NCBI GenBank assembly: GCA_905215555.1
Contig: CAJMQU010000005.1
Span: 87,478 to 151,477 of the forward strand
Length of the DNA: 64,000 nucleotides
Source: an uncultured bacterium
Lineage (GTDB): Bacteria; Bacteroidota; Bacteroidia; Bacteroidales; Bacteroidaceae
Direction of reading: 5' to 3'
Shown here: positions 17,888 through 27,100 of the stretch, piece by piece
Layout: each line of letters opens with the position of its first letter
Position numbering within the stretch: the stretch's first letter is position 1
The notes under the pieces: generated by a model
What the model was told of the DNA's origin: nothing
The model's database searches: none
What the model saw: the letters and a program-made list of their open reading frames with translations, nothing else
Position numbers and translations under genes: made by a program

Positions 17888-18955
17888 ATGGAACTTGAAT
17901 TAGAATCTATTTTGCTGCCGGGCATTGAAGAAAAACGCCCCATGGTTATTGCAGGCCCTTGCAGCGCCGAGACAGAAGAACAAGTGATGTGCACCGCCAA
18001 GCAACTGGCTGAAAAGGGAATGAAGATATTCCGTGCCGGAATCTGGAAACCGCGTACCAAGCCGGGCGGTTTCGAAGGTGTAGGCGTTGACGGTCTGGCA
18101 TGGCTGAAAGAGGTGAAGAAGGAAACAGGCATGTATGTTTCTACCGAAGTGGCTACTTCGAAACACGTATACGAATGTCTGAAAGCAGGCATCGACATTC
18201 TGTGGATTGGCGCACGCACTACCGCCAACCCCTTTGCCATGCAGGAAATTGCCGATGCACTGAAAGGTGTGGATATTCCTGTATTCGTTAAGAATCCGGT
18301 GAATCCCGACCTGGAACTCTGGATCGGTGCACTGGAGCGCATCAACAATGCCGGACTGAAACGTCTTGCAGCCATTCACCGCGGCTTCAGCAGCTACGAC
18401 AAAAAGTTGTACCGCAACCTGCCGCAGTGGCACATCCCTATCGAGTTGCGCCGCCGCATCCCGAATCTGCCGATCATCTGTGATCCCAGCCACATCGGCG
18501 GAAAACGCGAACTGGTAGCTCCGCTTTGCCAGCAGGCAATGGACCTCGGCTTCAACGGTCTGATTATCGAAAGCCACTGCAACCCGGATTGCGCATGGAG
18601 CGACGCCTCACAGCAGGTGACTCCGGACGTACTGGATTACATTCTGAACCTGCTCGTCATCCGTAAAGAGACTCAGACCACGGAAAACCTCAACGAATTG
18701 CGCAAGCAGATTGATGAGTGTGACAACAACCTGATGCAGGAACTGGCCAAGCGTATGCGCGTGGCACGTGAAATCGGAACTTTCAAGAAGGAACATGACA
18801 TGACCATCTTGCAGACAGGACGCTACAACGAGATTCTGGATAAACGCGGCTCACAGGGTGTACTTCTGGGCGTGGATTCAGAGTTTATCAAGAAGGTGTT
18901 CGAGCTGATACACGAGGAAAGTGTAAGACAACAAATGGAAATTATTAATAAGTGA
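17888..18955 (+). CDS. Bifunctional DAHP synthase / chorismate mutase
   Basis: A 355-residue fusion. Residues 1 to about 260 form a type I-beta (KDPG-aldolase-like) 3-deoxy-7-phosphoheptulonate synthase, with MVIAGPCSAET near residue 19, AGIWKPRTKPGGFEG near 50 and ICDPSHIGGKRE near 195. Residues from about 267 form an AroQ-type chorismate mutase (LNELRKQIDECDNNLMQELAKR, shown as LNELRKQIDE and LMQELAKRMRVAREIG). It joins the first step of the shikimate pathway to the branch toward prephenate. A longer frame opens at 17810, but ATG at 17888 begins the conserved domain. Third gene of the operon, 105 bases after the aminotransferase. Confidence 0.92.
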   Translation: MELELESILLPGIEEKRPMVIAGPCSAETEEQVMCTAKQLAEKGMKIFRAGIWKPRTKPGGFEGVGVDGLAWLKEVKKETGMYVSTEVATSKHVYECLKAGIDILWIGARTTANPFAMQEIADALKGVDIPVFVKNPVNPDLELWIGALERINNAGLKRLAAIHRGFSSYDKKLYRNLPQWHIPIELRRRIPNLPIICDPSHIGGKRELVAPLCQQAMDLGFNGLIIESHCNPDCAWSDASQQVTPDVLDYILNLLVIRKETQTTENLNELRKQIDECDNNLMQELAKRMRVAREIGTFKKEHDMTILQTGRYNEILDKRGSQGVLLGVDSEFIKKVFELIHEESVRQQMEIINK

Positions 18956-18967
18956 CAAGCTACAGGC

Positions 18968-19020
18968 TACGAGCTACAAGTAGCTGCCCTATCCATGACG
19001 TAGGACACTTGTAGCCCGTA
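18968..19020 (+). repeat. Hairpin repeat between DAHP synthase and tyrA
   Basis: TACGAGCTACAAG and CTTGTAGCCCGTA are complementary over 13 bases with one mismatch, around a 27-base loop. GCTAC-rich hairpins of this kind recur in Bacteroides intergenic DNA. It may set the relative level of tyrA, or be neutral. Confidence 0.5.
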
Positions 19021-19046
19021 ACTCATGTAGCCAAAACATTATCATT

Positions 19047-19820
19047 ATGCGTATTTTAATACTTGGAGCCGGCAAAATGGGCTCTTTCTTTACAGATATT
19101 CTAAGTTTCCAACATGAAACGGCAGTGTTCGACGTGAATCCGCACCAGTTGCGCTTTGTCTACAACACCTATCGTTTCACCACGCTGGAGGAAATAAAAG
19201 ACTTCGAACCGGAATTGGTAATCAATGCCGCCACGGTGAAATATACGCTGGATGCATTCCGCAAGGTGCTGCCTGTGCTGCCCAAAGACTGCATCATCAG
19301 TGATATCGCCTCTGTGAAAACAGGGTTGAAGAAATTCTATGAAGAAAGTGGTTTCCGCTATGTATCGTCGCATCCGATGTTCGGCCCCACGTTTGCCAGC
19401 CTCAGCAACCTGAGCAGTGAGAATGCCATCATCATCAGCGAAGGCGACCATCTGGGAAAGATTTTCTTCAAGGACCTTTATCAGACCCTTCGTCTCAACA
19501 TCTTCGAATATACCTTCGATGAGCACGATGAAACCGTGGCCTATTCATTGTCCATTCCTTTTGTGTCCACCTTTGTCTTCGCAGCCGTGATGAAGCATCA
19601 GGAAGCACCAGGCACAACGTTCAAGAAGCACATGGCAATTGCCAAAGGATTGCTGAGTGAAGATGATTATTTGCTTCAGGAAATTCTGTTTAACCCGCGT
19701 ACCCCCTCACAAGTAGAGAATATACGCCTGGAACTGAAGAATCTGCTGGAAATCATCAGTACGAAAGATGCGGAAGGGATGAAACAGTATCTGACGAAAA
19801 TCAGGGAGAAGATCAAGTGA
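19047..19820 (+). CDS. tyrA: Prephenate dehydrogenase
   Basis: A 257-residue NAD(P)-dependent enzyme that converts prephenate to 4-hydroxyphenylpyruvate for tyrosine. The Rossmann motif ILGAGKMGSFFTDIL is at residues 4-18; SDIASVKTGLKKF near 91 and SSHPMFGPTFAS near 111 hold the conserved Ser and His of the active site. There is no ACT domain, so no obvious feedback site for Tyr, which leaves the leader-peptide attenuator as the visible control. Last gene of the operon; dnaG downstream has its own promoter. Confidence 0.93.
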   Translation: MRILILGAGKMGSFFTDILSFQHETAVFDVNPHQLRFVYNTYRFTTLEEIKDFEPELVINAATVKYTLDAFRKVLPVLPKDCIISDIASVKTGLKKFYEESGFRYVSSHPMFGPTFASLSNLSSENAIIISEGDHLGKIFFKDLYQTLRLNIFEYTFDEHDETVAYSLSIPFVSTFVFAAVMKHQEAPGTTFKKHMAIAKGLLSEDDYLLQEILFNPRTPSQVENIRLELKNLLEIISTKDAEGMKQYLTKIREKIK

Positions 19821-19841
19821 ATTCTCCCCACCAAAAACAGA

Positions 19842-19873
19842 TTTGATTATCCAAGAAATATCATGTACTTTTG
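19842..19873 (+). promoter_or_regulatory. Bacteroides-type promoter for dnaG
   Basis: TTTG (19842-19845), 20 bases, TACTTTTG (19866-19873), 21 bases before the dnaG start. This gives a very short leader. Confidence 0.75.
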
Positions 19874-19893
19874 CATGAACTAAAAAAGGAATC

Positions 19894-21978
19894 ATGATAG
19901 ACCAACCCACTATAGACAGAATTCTGGATGCCGCCCAAATTGTAGATATCGTATCAGACTTCGTCACATTGCGCAAACGAGGTGTGAACTATGTAGGCTT
20001 GTGTCCGTTCCATGATGATAAGACTCCCTCCTTCTACGTGTCGCCTTCCAAAGGGTTGTGCAAGTGTTTCTCCTGCGGCAAAGGGGGCAACGCGGTGCAC
20101 TTCATTATGGAGCACGAGCAGATGAGCTATCCCGAAGCCTTGAAGTACCTGGCTAAGAAATACGGCATAGAAATCAAGGAACGCGAACTTTCCAGCGAAG
20201 AGAAACTGATGCAAAGCGAACGTGAAAGCCTGTTCATTGTGAACAACTTCGCACGCGATTACTTTCAGAACATACTTAAAAACCATGTGGATGGACGCAG
20301 CATTGGTATGGCTTACTTCCGCAACCGTGGTTTCCGGGATGATATCATCGAGAAGTTCCAGTTAGGCTATTGCACCGAAAGCCATGATGCCATGGCTCAG
20401 GAAGCCATCAAGAAGGGATTCAAGAAAGAATATCTTGTGAAGACGGGCCTTTGTTACGAAACGGACGACCACCGCTTGCGCGATCGCTTCTGGGGACGCG
20501 TCATCTTTCCGGTACACACGCTTTCCGGCAAGGTAGTCGCTTTCGGCGGACGCGTACTTAGCAGTGCGACAAAGGGAGTGAAGGTAAAATATGTCAATTC
20601 TCCCGAATCGGAAATCTATCACAAGAGTAATGAGCTGTATGGCATTTATTTTGCCAAACAGGCAATAGTAAAGCAAGACCGCTGCTTCCTGGTAGAAGGA
20701 TATACGGATGTCATCTCCATGCATCAATCGGGAGTGGAGAACGTTGTGGCATCCTCAGGCACAGCACTGACTCCGGGACAAATCAAACTTATTCACCGCT
20801 TCACCAATAATATAACAGTACTTTATGACGGCGACGTGGCAGGTATCAAGGCATCTCTCCGTGGTATCGACATGTTGCTGGAAGAAGGCATGAACATCAA
20901 AGTCTGTCTCCTGCCGGATGGTGAAGACCCGGACTCTTTTGCCCGTAAACACAATGCTACGGAATTCCAAAAGTTCATACAAGATAATGAAACGGACTTT
21001 ATACGTTTCAAAACCAACCTCTTGCTGGAAGATGCGGGAAAGGATCCTATCAAACGTGCAGAATTAATCAGTAATCTGGTACAAAGTATATCGATTATTC
21101 CCGAAGCGATTGTCCGCGATGTATATATTAAAGAATGCAGTCAGCTACTTCGCTTAGAAGATAAGCTGTTGGTTTCGGAAGTTGCCAAACGACGCGAAAC
21201 CCAGGCAGAGAAGCAAATAGAGCAAAGAAACCGGGAAACAAGAAAGACTAATGCTGCCCGCGATGCCGCACAGACGCCGCTTCCCGACGGTATGCAACCA
21301 CCCTACCCTGAAGATATGCCCCCCTATCCCATGGATGGAGAGAGGTCTGACAGCAATGCACCTTTTCCACCGGAAGCAGCCCAATATGTATCTTACATTC
21401 CGCAGGAAGGAAAAGAAGGACAGGAGTTCTACAAATATGAACGCCTCATCCTGCAAATGGTAGTACGCTACGGAGAGAAAGTGATGTGCAATGTTCCGGA
21501 TGAAGAAGGGAACGAAATACCTGTTACCGTAACGGAATATGTAGTCAATGATTTAAAAGAGGATGAATTGGCTTTTCATAATCCCTTGCACAGGCAGATG
21601 CTGGCAGAAGCGGCCGAGCATATACATAATGAAGGATTCACCGCAGAGCGGTACTTCCTGTCACACCCGGACCAGGCAATCAGTAAACTGAGCACAGAGC
21701 TGATCGCCGACCGCTATCAGCTAAGCAAATATCACTCCAAAGCCCAAAAGCTGATAACGGATGAAGAACGTCTTTTTGAATTGGTGCCAACGCTGATGAT
21801 CAACTTCAAATACGCCATTGTCAGCGAAGAGCTAAAACACATGATGTTTGCCCTGCAAGATCCTGCCGTAGCCAATGACAATGAAAAATGCAACGCACTG
21901 ATGCAACGCTACAGCGAATTGCGAAGCGTACAGAGCATCATGGCAAAACGGCTGGGTGACCGCGTAGTATTACCTTGA
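19894..21978 (+). CDS. dnaG: DNA primase
   Basis: A 694-residue primase that makes RNA primers at the replication fork. The N-terminal CHC2 zinc finger uses Cys37, His40, Cys58 and Cys61 (CPFH and CFSCGKGG). The RNA-polymerase/TOPRIM core follows, with CFLVEGYTDV near residue 267 and LYDGDVAG near 310. A Pro/Asp-rich linker at about residues 450-490 joins a C-terminal helical region that would contact the DnaB helicase. The linker resembles those of other Bacteroidetes primases. Confidence 0.97.
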   Translation: MIDQPTIDRILDAAQIVDIVSDFVTLRKRGVNYVGLCPFHDDKTPSFYVSPSKGLCKCFSCGKGGNAVHFIMEHEQMSYPEALKYLAKKYGIEIKERELSSEEKLMQSERESLFIVNNFARDYFQNILKNHVDGRSIGMAYFRNRGFRDDIIEKFQLGYCTESHDAMAQEAIKKGFKKEYLVKTGLCYETDDHRLRDRFWGRVIFPVHTLSGKVVAFGGRVLSSATKGVKVKYVNSPESEIYHKSNELYGIYFAKQAIVKQDRCFLVEGYTDVISMHQSGVENVVASSGTALTPGQIKLIHRFTNNITVLYDGDVAGIKASLRGIDMLLEEGMNIKVCLLPDGEDPDSFARKHNATEFQKFIQDNETDFIRFKTNLLLEDAGKDPIKRAELISNLVQSISIIPEAIVRDVYIKECSQLLRLEDKLLVSEVAKRRETQAEKQIEQRNRETRKTNAARDAAQTPLPDGMQPPYPEDMPPYPMDGERSDSNAPFPPEAAQYVSYIPQEGKEGQEFYKYERLILQMVVRYGEKVMCNVPDEEGNEIPVTVTEYVVNDLKEDELAFHNPLHRQMLAEAAEHIHNEGFTAERYFLSHPDQAISKLSTELIADRYQLSKYHSKAQKLITDEERLFELVPTLMINFKYAIVSEELKHMMFALQDPAVANDNEKCNALMQRYSELRSVQSIMAKRLGDRVVLP

Positions 21979-22005
21979 TTTAACAGAAAAAAATCCGTTG
22001 GTTCC

Positions 22006-22599
22006 TTAAAAACCGGCCTTGTGGTGAATGAGGTTCATAAACTCCTCACGCGTCTTTGCCTGGTTGAATGCACCGGTAAAGTCGGAAGTGGTCGTTATCG
22101 AATTTTGCTTTTCAACCCCACGCATCTGCATACACATATGTTTAGCTTCTACAACCACCATCACGCCCAGCGGATTCAGTGTTTCCTGTATACACTCCTT
22201 GATTTGAAGTGTCATGCGCTCCTGTACCTGCAAGCGGTGGGAGAAAATATCCACAACACGGGCAATCTTACTTAAACCCGTAATATAGCCGTTAGGAATG
22301 TAGGCCACATGTGCTTTCCCATAGAATGGGAGCATGTGGTGTTCGCAGAGTGAGAAGAAATCAATGTCCTTCACAATCACCATCTGACTGTATTCTTCTT
22401 TGAACTTGGCGGAACGGAGCACTTCGTGCGGATCCATATAGTAACCTTTCGTCAGGCTCAACATGGCTTTCGCTACCCGTTCGGGAGTTTTCAGCAATCC
22501 TTCACGTTCGGCATCCTCGCCCAACAGAGTTATAATACGATGATAATGTTCTTTCAGTTCATCCAGTGCAGGAGATACAATTTCTTCTTTTCCTAACAT
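22006..22599 (-). CDS. folE: GTP cyclohydrolase I
   Basis: A 197-residue enzyme that opens GTP to dihydroneopterin triphosphate, the first step of tetrahydrofolate (and related pterin) synthesis. FFSLCEHHMLPFYGKAHVAY, near residues 87-106, contains the zinc-binding Cys and His, QVQERMT near 136 is the substrate-binding stretch, and the third zinc ligand lies in HMCMQMRG near 165. Length is normal. It is the last gene of a minus-strand run and converges on dnaG with 27 bases between stops. Confidence 0.96.
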   Translation of the reverse strand: MLGKEEIVSPALDELKEHYHRIITLLGEDAEREGLLKTPERVAKAMLSLTKGYYMDPHEVLRSAKFKEEYSQMVIVKDIDFFSLCEHHMLPFYGKAHVAYIPNGYITGLSKIARVVDIFSHRLQVQERMTLQIKECIQETLNPLGVMVVVEAKHMCMQMRGVEKQNSITTTSDFTGAFNQAKTREEFMNLIHHKAGF

Positions 22600-22608
22600 G
22601 ATAAAATT

Positions 22609-23064
22609 TTATAAAGGGATGTTTATCTGCTCTTTCACAATAGACACTTCTTTGAATACGCCTGTAGCACGCAACTGGCGCATCATGGCATCAGCTTCCT
22701 CAATACTGCGGAAATCTCCTACGCGACACAGCCAGCGGGGAGAGTTGAAAGAGGTGTAAACAGAAAGATCCGGGAAATATTCTTTGATACGTGAGCCCAC
22801 TGCATGAGCTTCATTCTTGGCTCTGCTGGTGTTATTTCCGGCATACACTTGTACGCGGTAACCCTGACTCTTAAGCACTCTGTTATCCGTCCCAGTAGGA
22901 ACATACTCCTGACCGATCAAAGCCGTGATACGGGCATCCTGATGAATGGTCACCTTACCTTGTCCCGGCACATTGCGTTCCAGACTCTTCACAATGTTAT
23001 TCTGAGCCGAAGCAACAGCAGCGAAAGCAAAACATGCAATTAAAAGTAAACCAAGCTTTTTCAT
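22609..23064 (-). CDS. Secreted SPOR-domain protein
   Basis: A 151-residue exported protein: signal peptide LGLLLIACFAFAAVASAQ (cleavage near residue 20), then a C-terminal SPOR domain of about 75 residues (GYRVQVYAGNNTSRAKNEA through WLCRVGDFRSIEEADAMMRQL). SPOR domains bind peptidoglycan stripped of stem peptides, usually at division sites. The Bacteroidetes versions of this length usually follow tpiA. Nine bases separate it from folE, so they are cotranscribed. Confidence 0.85.
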   Translation of the reverse strand: MKKLGLLLIACFAFAAVASAQNNIVKSLERNVPGQGKVTIHQDARITALIGQEYVPTGTDNRVLKSQGYRVQVYAGNNTSRAKNEAHAVGSRIKEYFPDLSVYTSFNSPRWLCRVGDFRSIEEADAMMRQLRATGVFKEVSIVKEQINIPL

Positions 23065-23171
23065 TAGATAATGTTTTTATGCAGCTGACAAGTTTTTCAC
23101 TTAACAAGTTGGCTAAGGGAGTACAAATCATCCTCCCTTGTCAACCTGTATCTATTTCCTTGTCGCCTTAA

Positions 23172-23927
23172 TTAGTTAAAAGCGTCAATGATACCCTTGA
23201 AGTCAGCAACCTTCAAAGCAGCACCACCGATCAAACCACCGTCAACATCGGGATTAGCAAACAATTCCTTTGCATTAGACGGCTTAGCGCTACCACCGTA
23301 AAGGATAGAGCAGTTTTCAGCGATTTCCTTACCGTACTTGTCAGCAACCAGTGAACGGATGAAAGCGTGGATTTCCTGAGCCTGAGCAGGAGTAGCAGTC
23401 TTACCTGTACCAATAGCCCAAACCGGTTCGTAAGCCAATATGATCTTAGAGAAATCTTCAGCAGACAGTGAGAATACAGAAGCCAGCTGAGCAGCAACTA
23501 CTTCATTCTGCTTGTTAGCTTCGCGTTCTTCCAGCACTTCACCGATACAGAAAATCGGAGTCAGACCGTTAGCCAAAGCCAATTTTACTTTTTCTTCCAG
23601 GATAGCAACAGTTTCACCGTAGTAAGCACGACGTTCCGAGTGACCCAGGATTACATATTTAGCACCTGTAGAAGCAACCATAGCAGCTGAAACCTCACCA
23701 GTGTAAGCACCAGATTCTTTGTCAGCGCAGTTTTCAGCACCTACACCAATCTTAGCAGGGTCTACCAACGGAGTAACCGATGCCAAGTGGATAAAAGGAG
23801 TACAGATGATTACATCACAGTTAGGCTTTTCGTTAGCCAATACTTCATTCAGTTCTTTTGCAAGAGCAATACCCTCCTGAAGGGTCTTGTTCATTTTCCA
23901 GTTTCCTGCAACAATGTTTTTTCTCAT
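23172..23927 (-). CDS. tpiA: Triose-phosphate isomerase
   Basis: A 251-residue glycolytic enzyme that interconverts dihydroxyacetone phosphate and glyceraldehyde 3-phosphate. All signatures are present: AGNWKMN with the substrate-binding Asn and Lys at the N-terminus, LGHSERR with the catalytic His, LAYEPVWAIGTG with the catalytic Glu, and SILYGGSAKPSN with the phosphate-binding loop. Codon use is biased as expected of a highly expressed gene. Confidence 0.98.
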   Translation of the reverse strand: MRKNIVAGNWKMNKTLQEGIALAKELNEVLANEKPNCDVIICTPFIHLASVTPLVDPAKIGVGAENCADKESGAYTGEVSAAMVASTGAKYVILGHSERRAYYGETVAILEEKVKLALANGLTPIFCIGEVLEEREANKQNEVVAAQLASVFSLSAEDFSKIILAYEPVWAIGTGKTATPAQAQEIHAFIRSLVADKYGKEIAENCSILYGGSAKPSNAKELFANPDVDGGLIGGAALKVADFKGIIDAFN

Positions 23928-23958
23928 TTTGTTTTATTTATTAAAAGGGTTAATGTAT

Positions 23959-25251
23959 TTACAATTTAGTTTTTCTCTCCCTACGTTTGACAACCAGAAT
24001 ATCCACACCAATAACCAACAACAAAGGAATGATAAACCATAACAGCACATAACCAATAGTACGCAAATCGCTTTCTTGCTTCTGCTGTCCTATTTCCAGT
24101 TTATCCAGGCTGTCCGTCAGCACATACTCATCCGGTAACTTATTATCACTCCATTTATTCAGAATAGTGCCTCCTTTTATCAGCATTAATCCGGGATTGG
24201 AACGAATTATGGTTTTCAGAGTGATATCATCCATCTGACAGAAGGGATATTCTGCTCCGGTCTTATCACGCCATAATTCTATCTGATCTTCCGGCGAAGA
24301 AGTCAAGGCATAAAATCCGTAACCATGCTCCACGCTGTAATCGTATATCTCATTGATAAGATCTATATTGCTATCGTCAGCCATCTCAATGCGATGGGCT
24401 ACTAGCAAAAATGTATACCCCTGATCAGATAAAATGCTATCTGTCAGATCTTCTCCGGTTTCCAGACTCATGATAGAAAAATCATGGACAACCGGTTCGT
24501 AACCTTTCTCTTTCAGCACCGTACGCGTTTCAACAAATGTCCATGTACTATCCGGATAGTTATCTAATGTAAACTCTTGCTGTTTTCCGTCCTTCTCCAG
24601 AATAAATTTGCTTTCAAACACACTCGGCTTTGCTCCTTCCGGCATTTCCATGCCTTCTTTGATATTTTGTCCTATCTTATAAGGACGAAAATCCAGAATA
24701 GGCAGATCGCCCAAGCAATAGAATGAGAGTGCGAAGACAAACAAGAACGTATACATAGACACCATCCATGCCATTTTTGCCGTAATAAAACGGATAATCA
24801 GCTTTCCTCCTTTGAAAACTGACACGGCCGCAACAAACAGCACTACATTCTTGCCAAATGTTTCCCAGTTCGTCAATACCCATGCATCACCAAAACATCC
24901 GCAATCAGACACCGGATTGGCTAATGCAAGATATAATGTCAACGGCGTCATCACAATCATCAGCAGCAAAGCCATGGTTGTGGCAAATCTCCGCTTTATA
25001 CCGAAAAACAAGAAGACGCCTACTGAAAACTCCAATGCTGACAATACAACTGCAGACAGCAGTTGCAGATAAGCCGGAAACCATGAAACCATCCCGAAAG
25101 CAGTCAGGTAATCCTGGATCTTATAAAAAGAGCCTAACGGATCGACTGCTTTTACGAAACCTGAAAAGATGAACACTGTCGCCAACAAGAAACGGCATAC
25201 ATTCACCCAGCTTTTCCAGATTATATGTTTCTGTTTAGTCTCCAAATTCAA
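23959..25251 (-). CDS. DoxX-family membrane protein (BT_3928 type)
   Basis: A 430-residue membrane protein. Residues about 10-180 form a DoxX/MauE-like four-helix domain (FLLATVFIFSGFVKAVDPLG near residue 20; ALANPVSDCGCFGDAW, with a CGCF cysteine motif, near 110). Residues about 190-385 form a soluble, probably periplasmic thioredoxin-like region, and a last helix (LLWFIIPLLLVIGVDILVV) is followed by a basic tail. The CxC motif and MauE resemblance suggest a role in redox or quinone-linked disulfide chemistry, but function is not established. In Bacteroides this gene is regularly joined to tpiA and the DUF1599 gene, as here. Confidence 0.8.
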   Translation of the reverse strand: MNLETKQKHIIWKSWVNVCRFLLATVFIFSGFVKAVDPLGSFYKIQDYLTAFGMVSWFPAYLQLLSAVVLSALEFSVGVFLFFGIKRRFATTMALLLMIVMTPLTLYLALANPVSDCGCFGDAWVLTNWETFGKNVVLFVAAVSVFKGGKLIIRFITAKMAWMVSMYTFLFVFALSFYCLGDLPILDFRPYKIGQNIKEGMEMPEGAKPSVFESKFILEKDGKQQEFTLDNYPDSTWTFVETRTVLKEKGYEPVVHDFSIMSLETGEDLTDSILSDQGYTFLLVAHRIEMADDSNIDLINEIYDYSVEHGYGFYALTSSPEDQIELWRDKTGAEYPFCQMDDITLKTIIRSNPGLMLIKGGTILNKWSDNKLPDEYVLTDSLDKLEIGQQKQESDLRTIGYVLLWFIIPLLLVIGVDILVVKRRERKTKL

Positions 25252-25777
25252 GCTTGATCAAACCAAATACGGAATAATTAATCATGTCCATATAGTTAGC
25301 ATCCACCCCTTCCGAGACCAAAGTTTGTCCCGACAGACTTTCAATCTGCTTGGTGCGGTAGATTTTCATCAGTATCAAATCAGTGTACGAGCTGACACGC
25401 ATGCTACGCCATGCTTCATCATAATCATGATTCTTGGCAAGCATCAGTTCCAATGAAGTCTTGGCATATTTATCATACAGCGCCATAGCTTCTTCATTCG
25501 GAATATCTGCTGATTCGGCATATCCCAATTCCAATTGTATCAGCCCGATTATGCCATAGTTGACAATCGCAATGAACTCGGAACGTATTCCTTCGTCCAC
25601 TAACGTCACTCCTTTGGTTTCAATACTTCTGATACGATTGGCTTTAATAAATATCTGGTCAGTCACGGAAGCCGGACGGAGAATACGCCACGCCGGACCG
25701 TAATCATGTAGTTTCTTCGAGAACAAGTCACGGCAGATGGCAATGACATGTTCAAATTGTTGCTTGGTATCTTTCAT
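25235..25777 (-). CDS. DUF1599 family protein
   Basis: A protein of about 180 residues built from two similar halves: KKLHDYGPAWRILRPASVTD in the first half and AKNHDYDEAWRSMRVSSYTD in the second, which mark it as DUF1599. The family looks related to nucleotide-processing all-alpha folds, but its reaction is unknown. A longer frame starts at 25798; I prefer Met at 25777 because conserved sequence begins there. The end overlaps the DoxX gene by 17 bases, so this is the first gene of the DUF1599-doxX-tpiA-SPOR-folE operon. Confidence 0.82.
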   Translation of the reverse strand: MKDTKQQFEHVIAICRDLFSKKLHDYGPAWRILRPASVTDQIFIKANRIRSIETKGVTLVDEGIRSEFIAIVNYGIIGLIQLELGYAESADIPNEEAMALYDKYAKTSLELMLAKNHDYDEAWRSMRVSSYTDLILMKIYRTKQIESLSGQTLVSEGVDANYMDMINYSVFGLIKLEFGD

Positions 25778-25868
25778 TTCCTTACAAATAGGTCGCAAAA
25801 ATAGTGCAAACCGAATGCAGAAGCAGCTTTGCTTATGCTGAGTCGCAGCCTATTTCCGCTTTTCGTGG

Positions 25869-25876
25869 CAAAGGTA
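25869..25876 (-). promoter_or_regulatory. Probable -7 element of the DUF1599-tpiA-folE operon
   Basis: TACCTTTG on the minus strand, 91 bases upstream of the DUF1599 start. No clear -33 TTTG is seen at the usual spacing. Confidence 0.5.
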
Positions 25877-25898
25877 GGAATAATTAAAGAAAAAAGAA

Positions 25899-25934
25899 AA
25901 GAGGGCACTCTAAATTATATTAAAGTACCCTCTT
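25899..25934 (-). terminator. Intrinsic terminator of the M23 endopeptidase gene
   Basis: AAGAGGGCACT pairs with AGTACCCTCTT (one G-U type mismatch). On the minus strand the stem is followed by CTTTTTTCTTTAA. It begins 22 bases past the stop codon of the endopeptidase gene. Confidence 0.75.
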
Positions 25935-25955
25935 CTTTATAAGGTTATCTATATC

Positions 25956-26828
25956 TTACGAACAGCGCAGAACTTGTCCCGGACGTAAAATTGTCTTCCG
26001 TGTAATGCGGTTCAACTGACAAAGCTTGTCAATAGATACTCCCTGGCGGGATGCAATCTTAGACAACGTATCACCACTCTTCACTTTATAGAACAGCCCC
26101 TCACCGGAAGCCATGCTACGGGCAGTCGTACCCTTAGGAGATTTGGTCTTATTGAAAGTGTAATGATCAGCAACGATATCTTGCTTTTCAAAGTCGAACA
26201 TCAACGCCGGATTAATAGGAATCCCCAGGAAGCGGGTTTCAAAATGCAGATGCGAACCGGTAGAACGTCCGGTATTACCCCCTAAAGCGATCGGTTCTCC
26301 GGCCCTAACCAATTGGTTAATATCTACAATCTGCTTGGACAAGTGTCCATAGACTGTTTCCAGTCCATTGTCATGACGAATAACGATATACTTGCCATAT
26401 CCACGACGCCCCTGATTCTTAACAACACGCACCTTACCGTCGAAAGCAGCACGGATCGTATCACCTACATATACTTTAATATCCAGCCCATAGTGCATTC
26501 TGCGTCTTCTGGGACGATATCCGAATACATCGGTAATCTTCGTATGCGTAGTAGGCATACAAAAACCGGTCAAATCTACCTTATAACTTTCCGGCACAAT
26601 AGCATCGCCGTAAGCTTGCACGTATTCATTATTCCAGTTCGGATATAAGCTCAGACCAGGATATGCAGATTGCTCCGCACGTATCTGCTTCTGTAAAGCC
26701 AAAGAGTCAACGCTCTTGAGTTTTCTGTCGATAGGGGCTTGGCGTGCAATCAGATCCTGAGAGAAAGAATTCAGACTGACCATTGCCGTCGCAGCTATTA
26801 GGATTGTTTTAATGCAATTGAAATTCAT
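25956..26828 (-). CDS. M23 family metallo-endopeptidase with LysM domain
   Basis: A 290-residue exported protein: signal peptide at residues 1-23 (ending in NSFSQ), M23/LytM endopeptidase domain around residues 95-205 with RMHYGLDIKVYVGD (zinc ligands His and Asp) and GSHLHFETRF (the HxH motif), then a C-terminal LysM peptidoglycan-binding repeat (YKVKSGDTLSKIASRQGVS). It would cut peptide cross-links in peptidoglycan or activate an amidase, in the periplasm. Single gene with its own promoter and terminator. Confidence 0.92.
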   Translation of the reverse strand: MNFNCIKTILIAATAMVSLNSFSQDLIARQAPIDRKLKSVDSLALQKQIRAEQSAYPGLSLYPNWNNEYVQAYGDAIVPESYKVDLTGFCMPTTHTKITDVFGYRPRRRRMHYGLDIKVYVGDTIRAAFDGKVRVVKNQGRRGYGKYIVIRHDNGLETVYGHLSKQIVDINQLVRAGEPIALGGNTGRSTGSHLHFETRFLGIPINPALMFDFEKQDIVADHYTFNKTKSPKGTTARSMASGEGLFYKVKSGDTLSKIASRQGVSIDKLCQLNRITRKTILRPGQVLRCS

Positions 26829-26930
26829 GCCGTTCCGTCATTCATTTTTGATATCCGTTGGCTAGCACCTCTGGTCACCAACACCTTTTGTTCGTCACCG
26901 AATATCCAGATTTATTTTTAAAAATTCCCC

Positions 26931-26938
26931 CAAAGGTA
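26931..26938 (-). promoter_or_regulatory. Probable -7 element for the M23 endopeptidase gene
   Basis: TACCTTTG on the minus strand, about 103 bases upstream of the start codon; -33 element not obvious. Confidence 0.5.
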
Positions 26939-27100
26939 GCATTTCTTCTTTAAAAGGGAAGTCTATCCTTAACTATTTTTTCGGAAAGAGCTCAAAAGGG
27001 AAGTTGCAAAATTGCATATAACCATCTATTAATCAAAAAGATAACAACAGACATGTTTTACAACATAAAACTGCAAATAAAGTGTATGTTTAACCGTTCT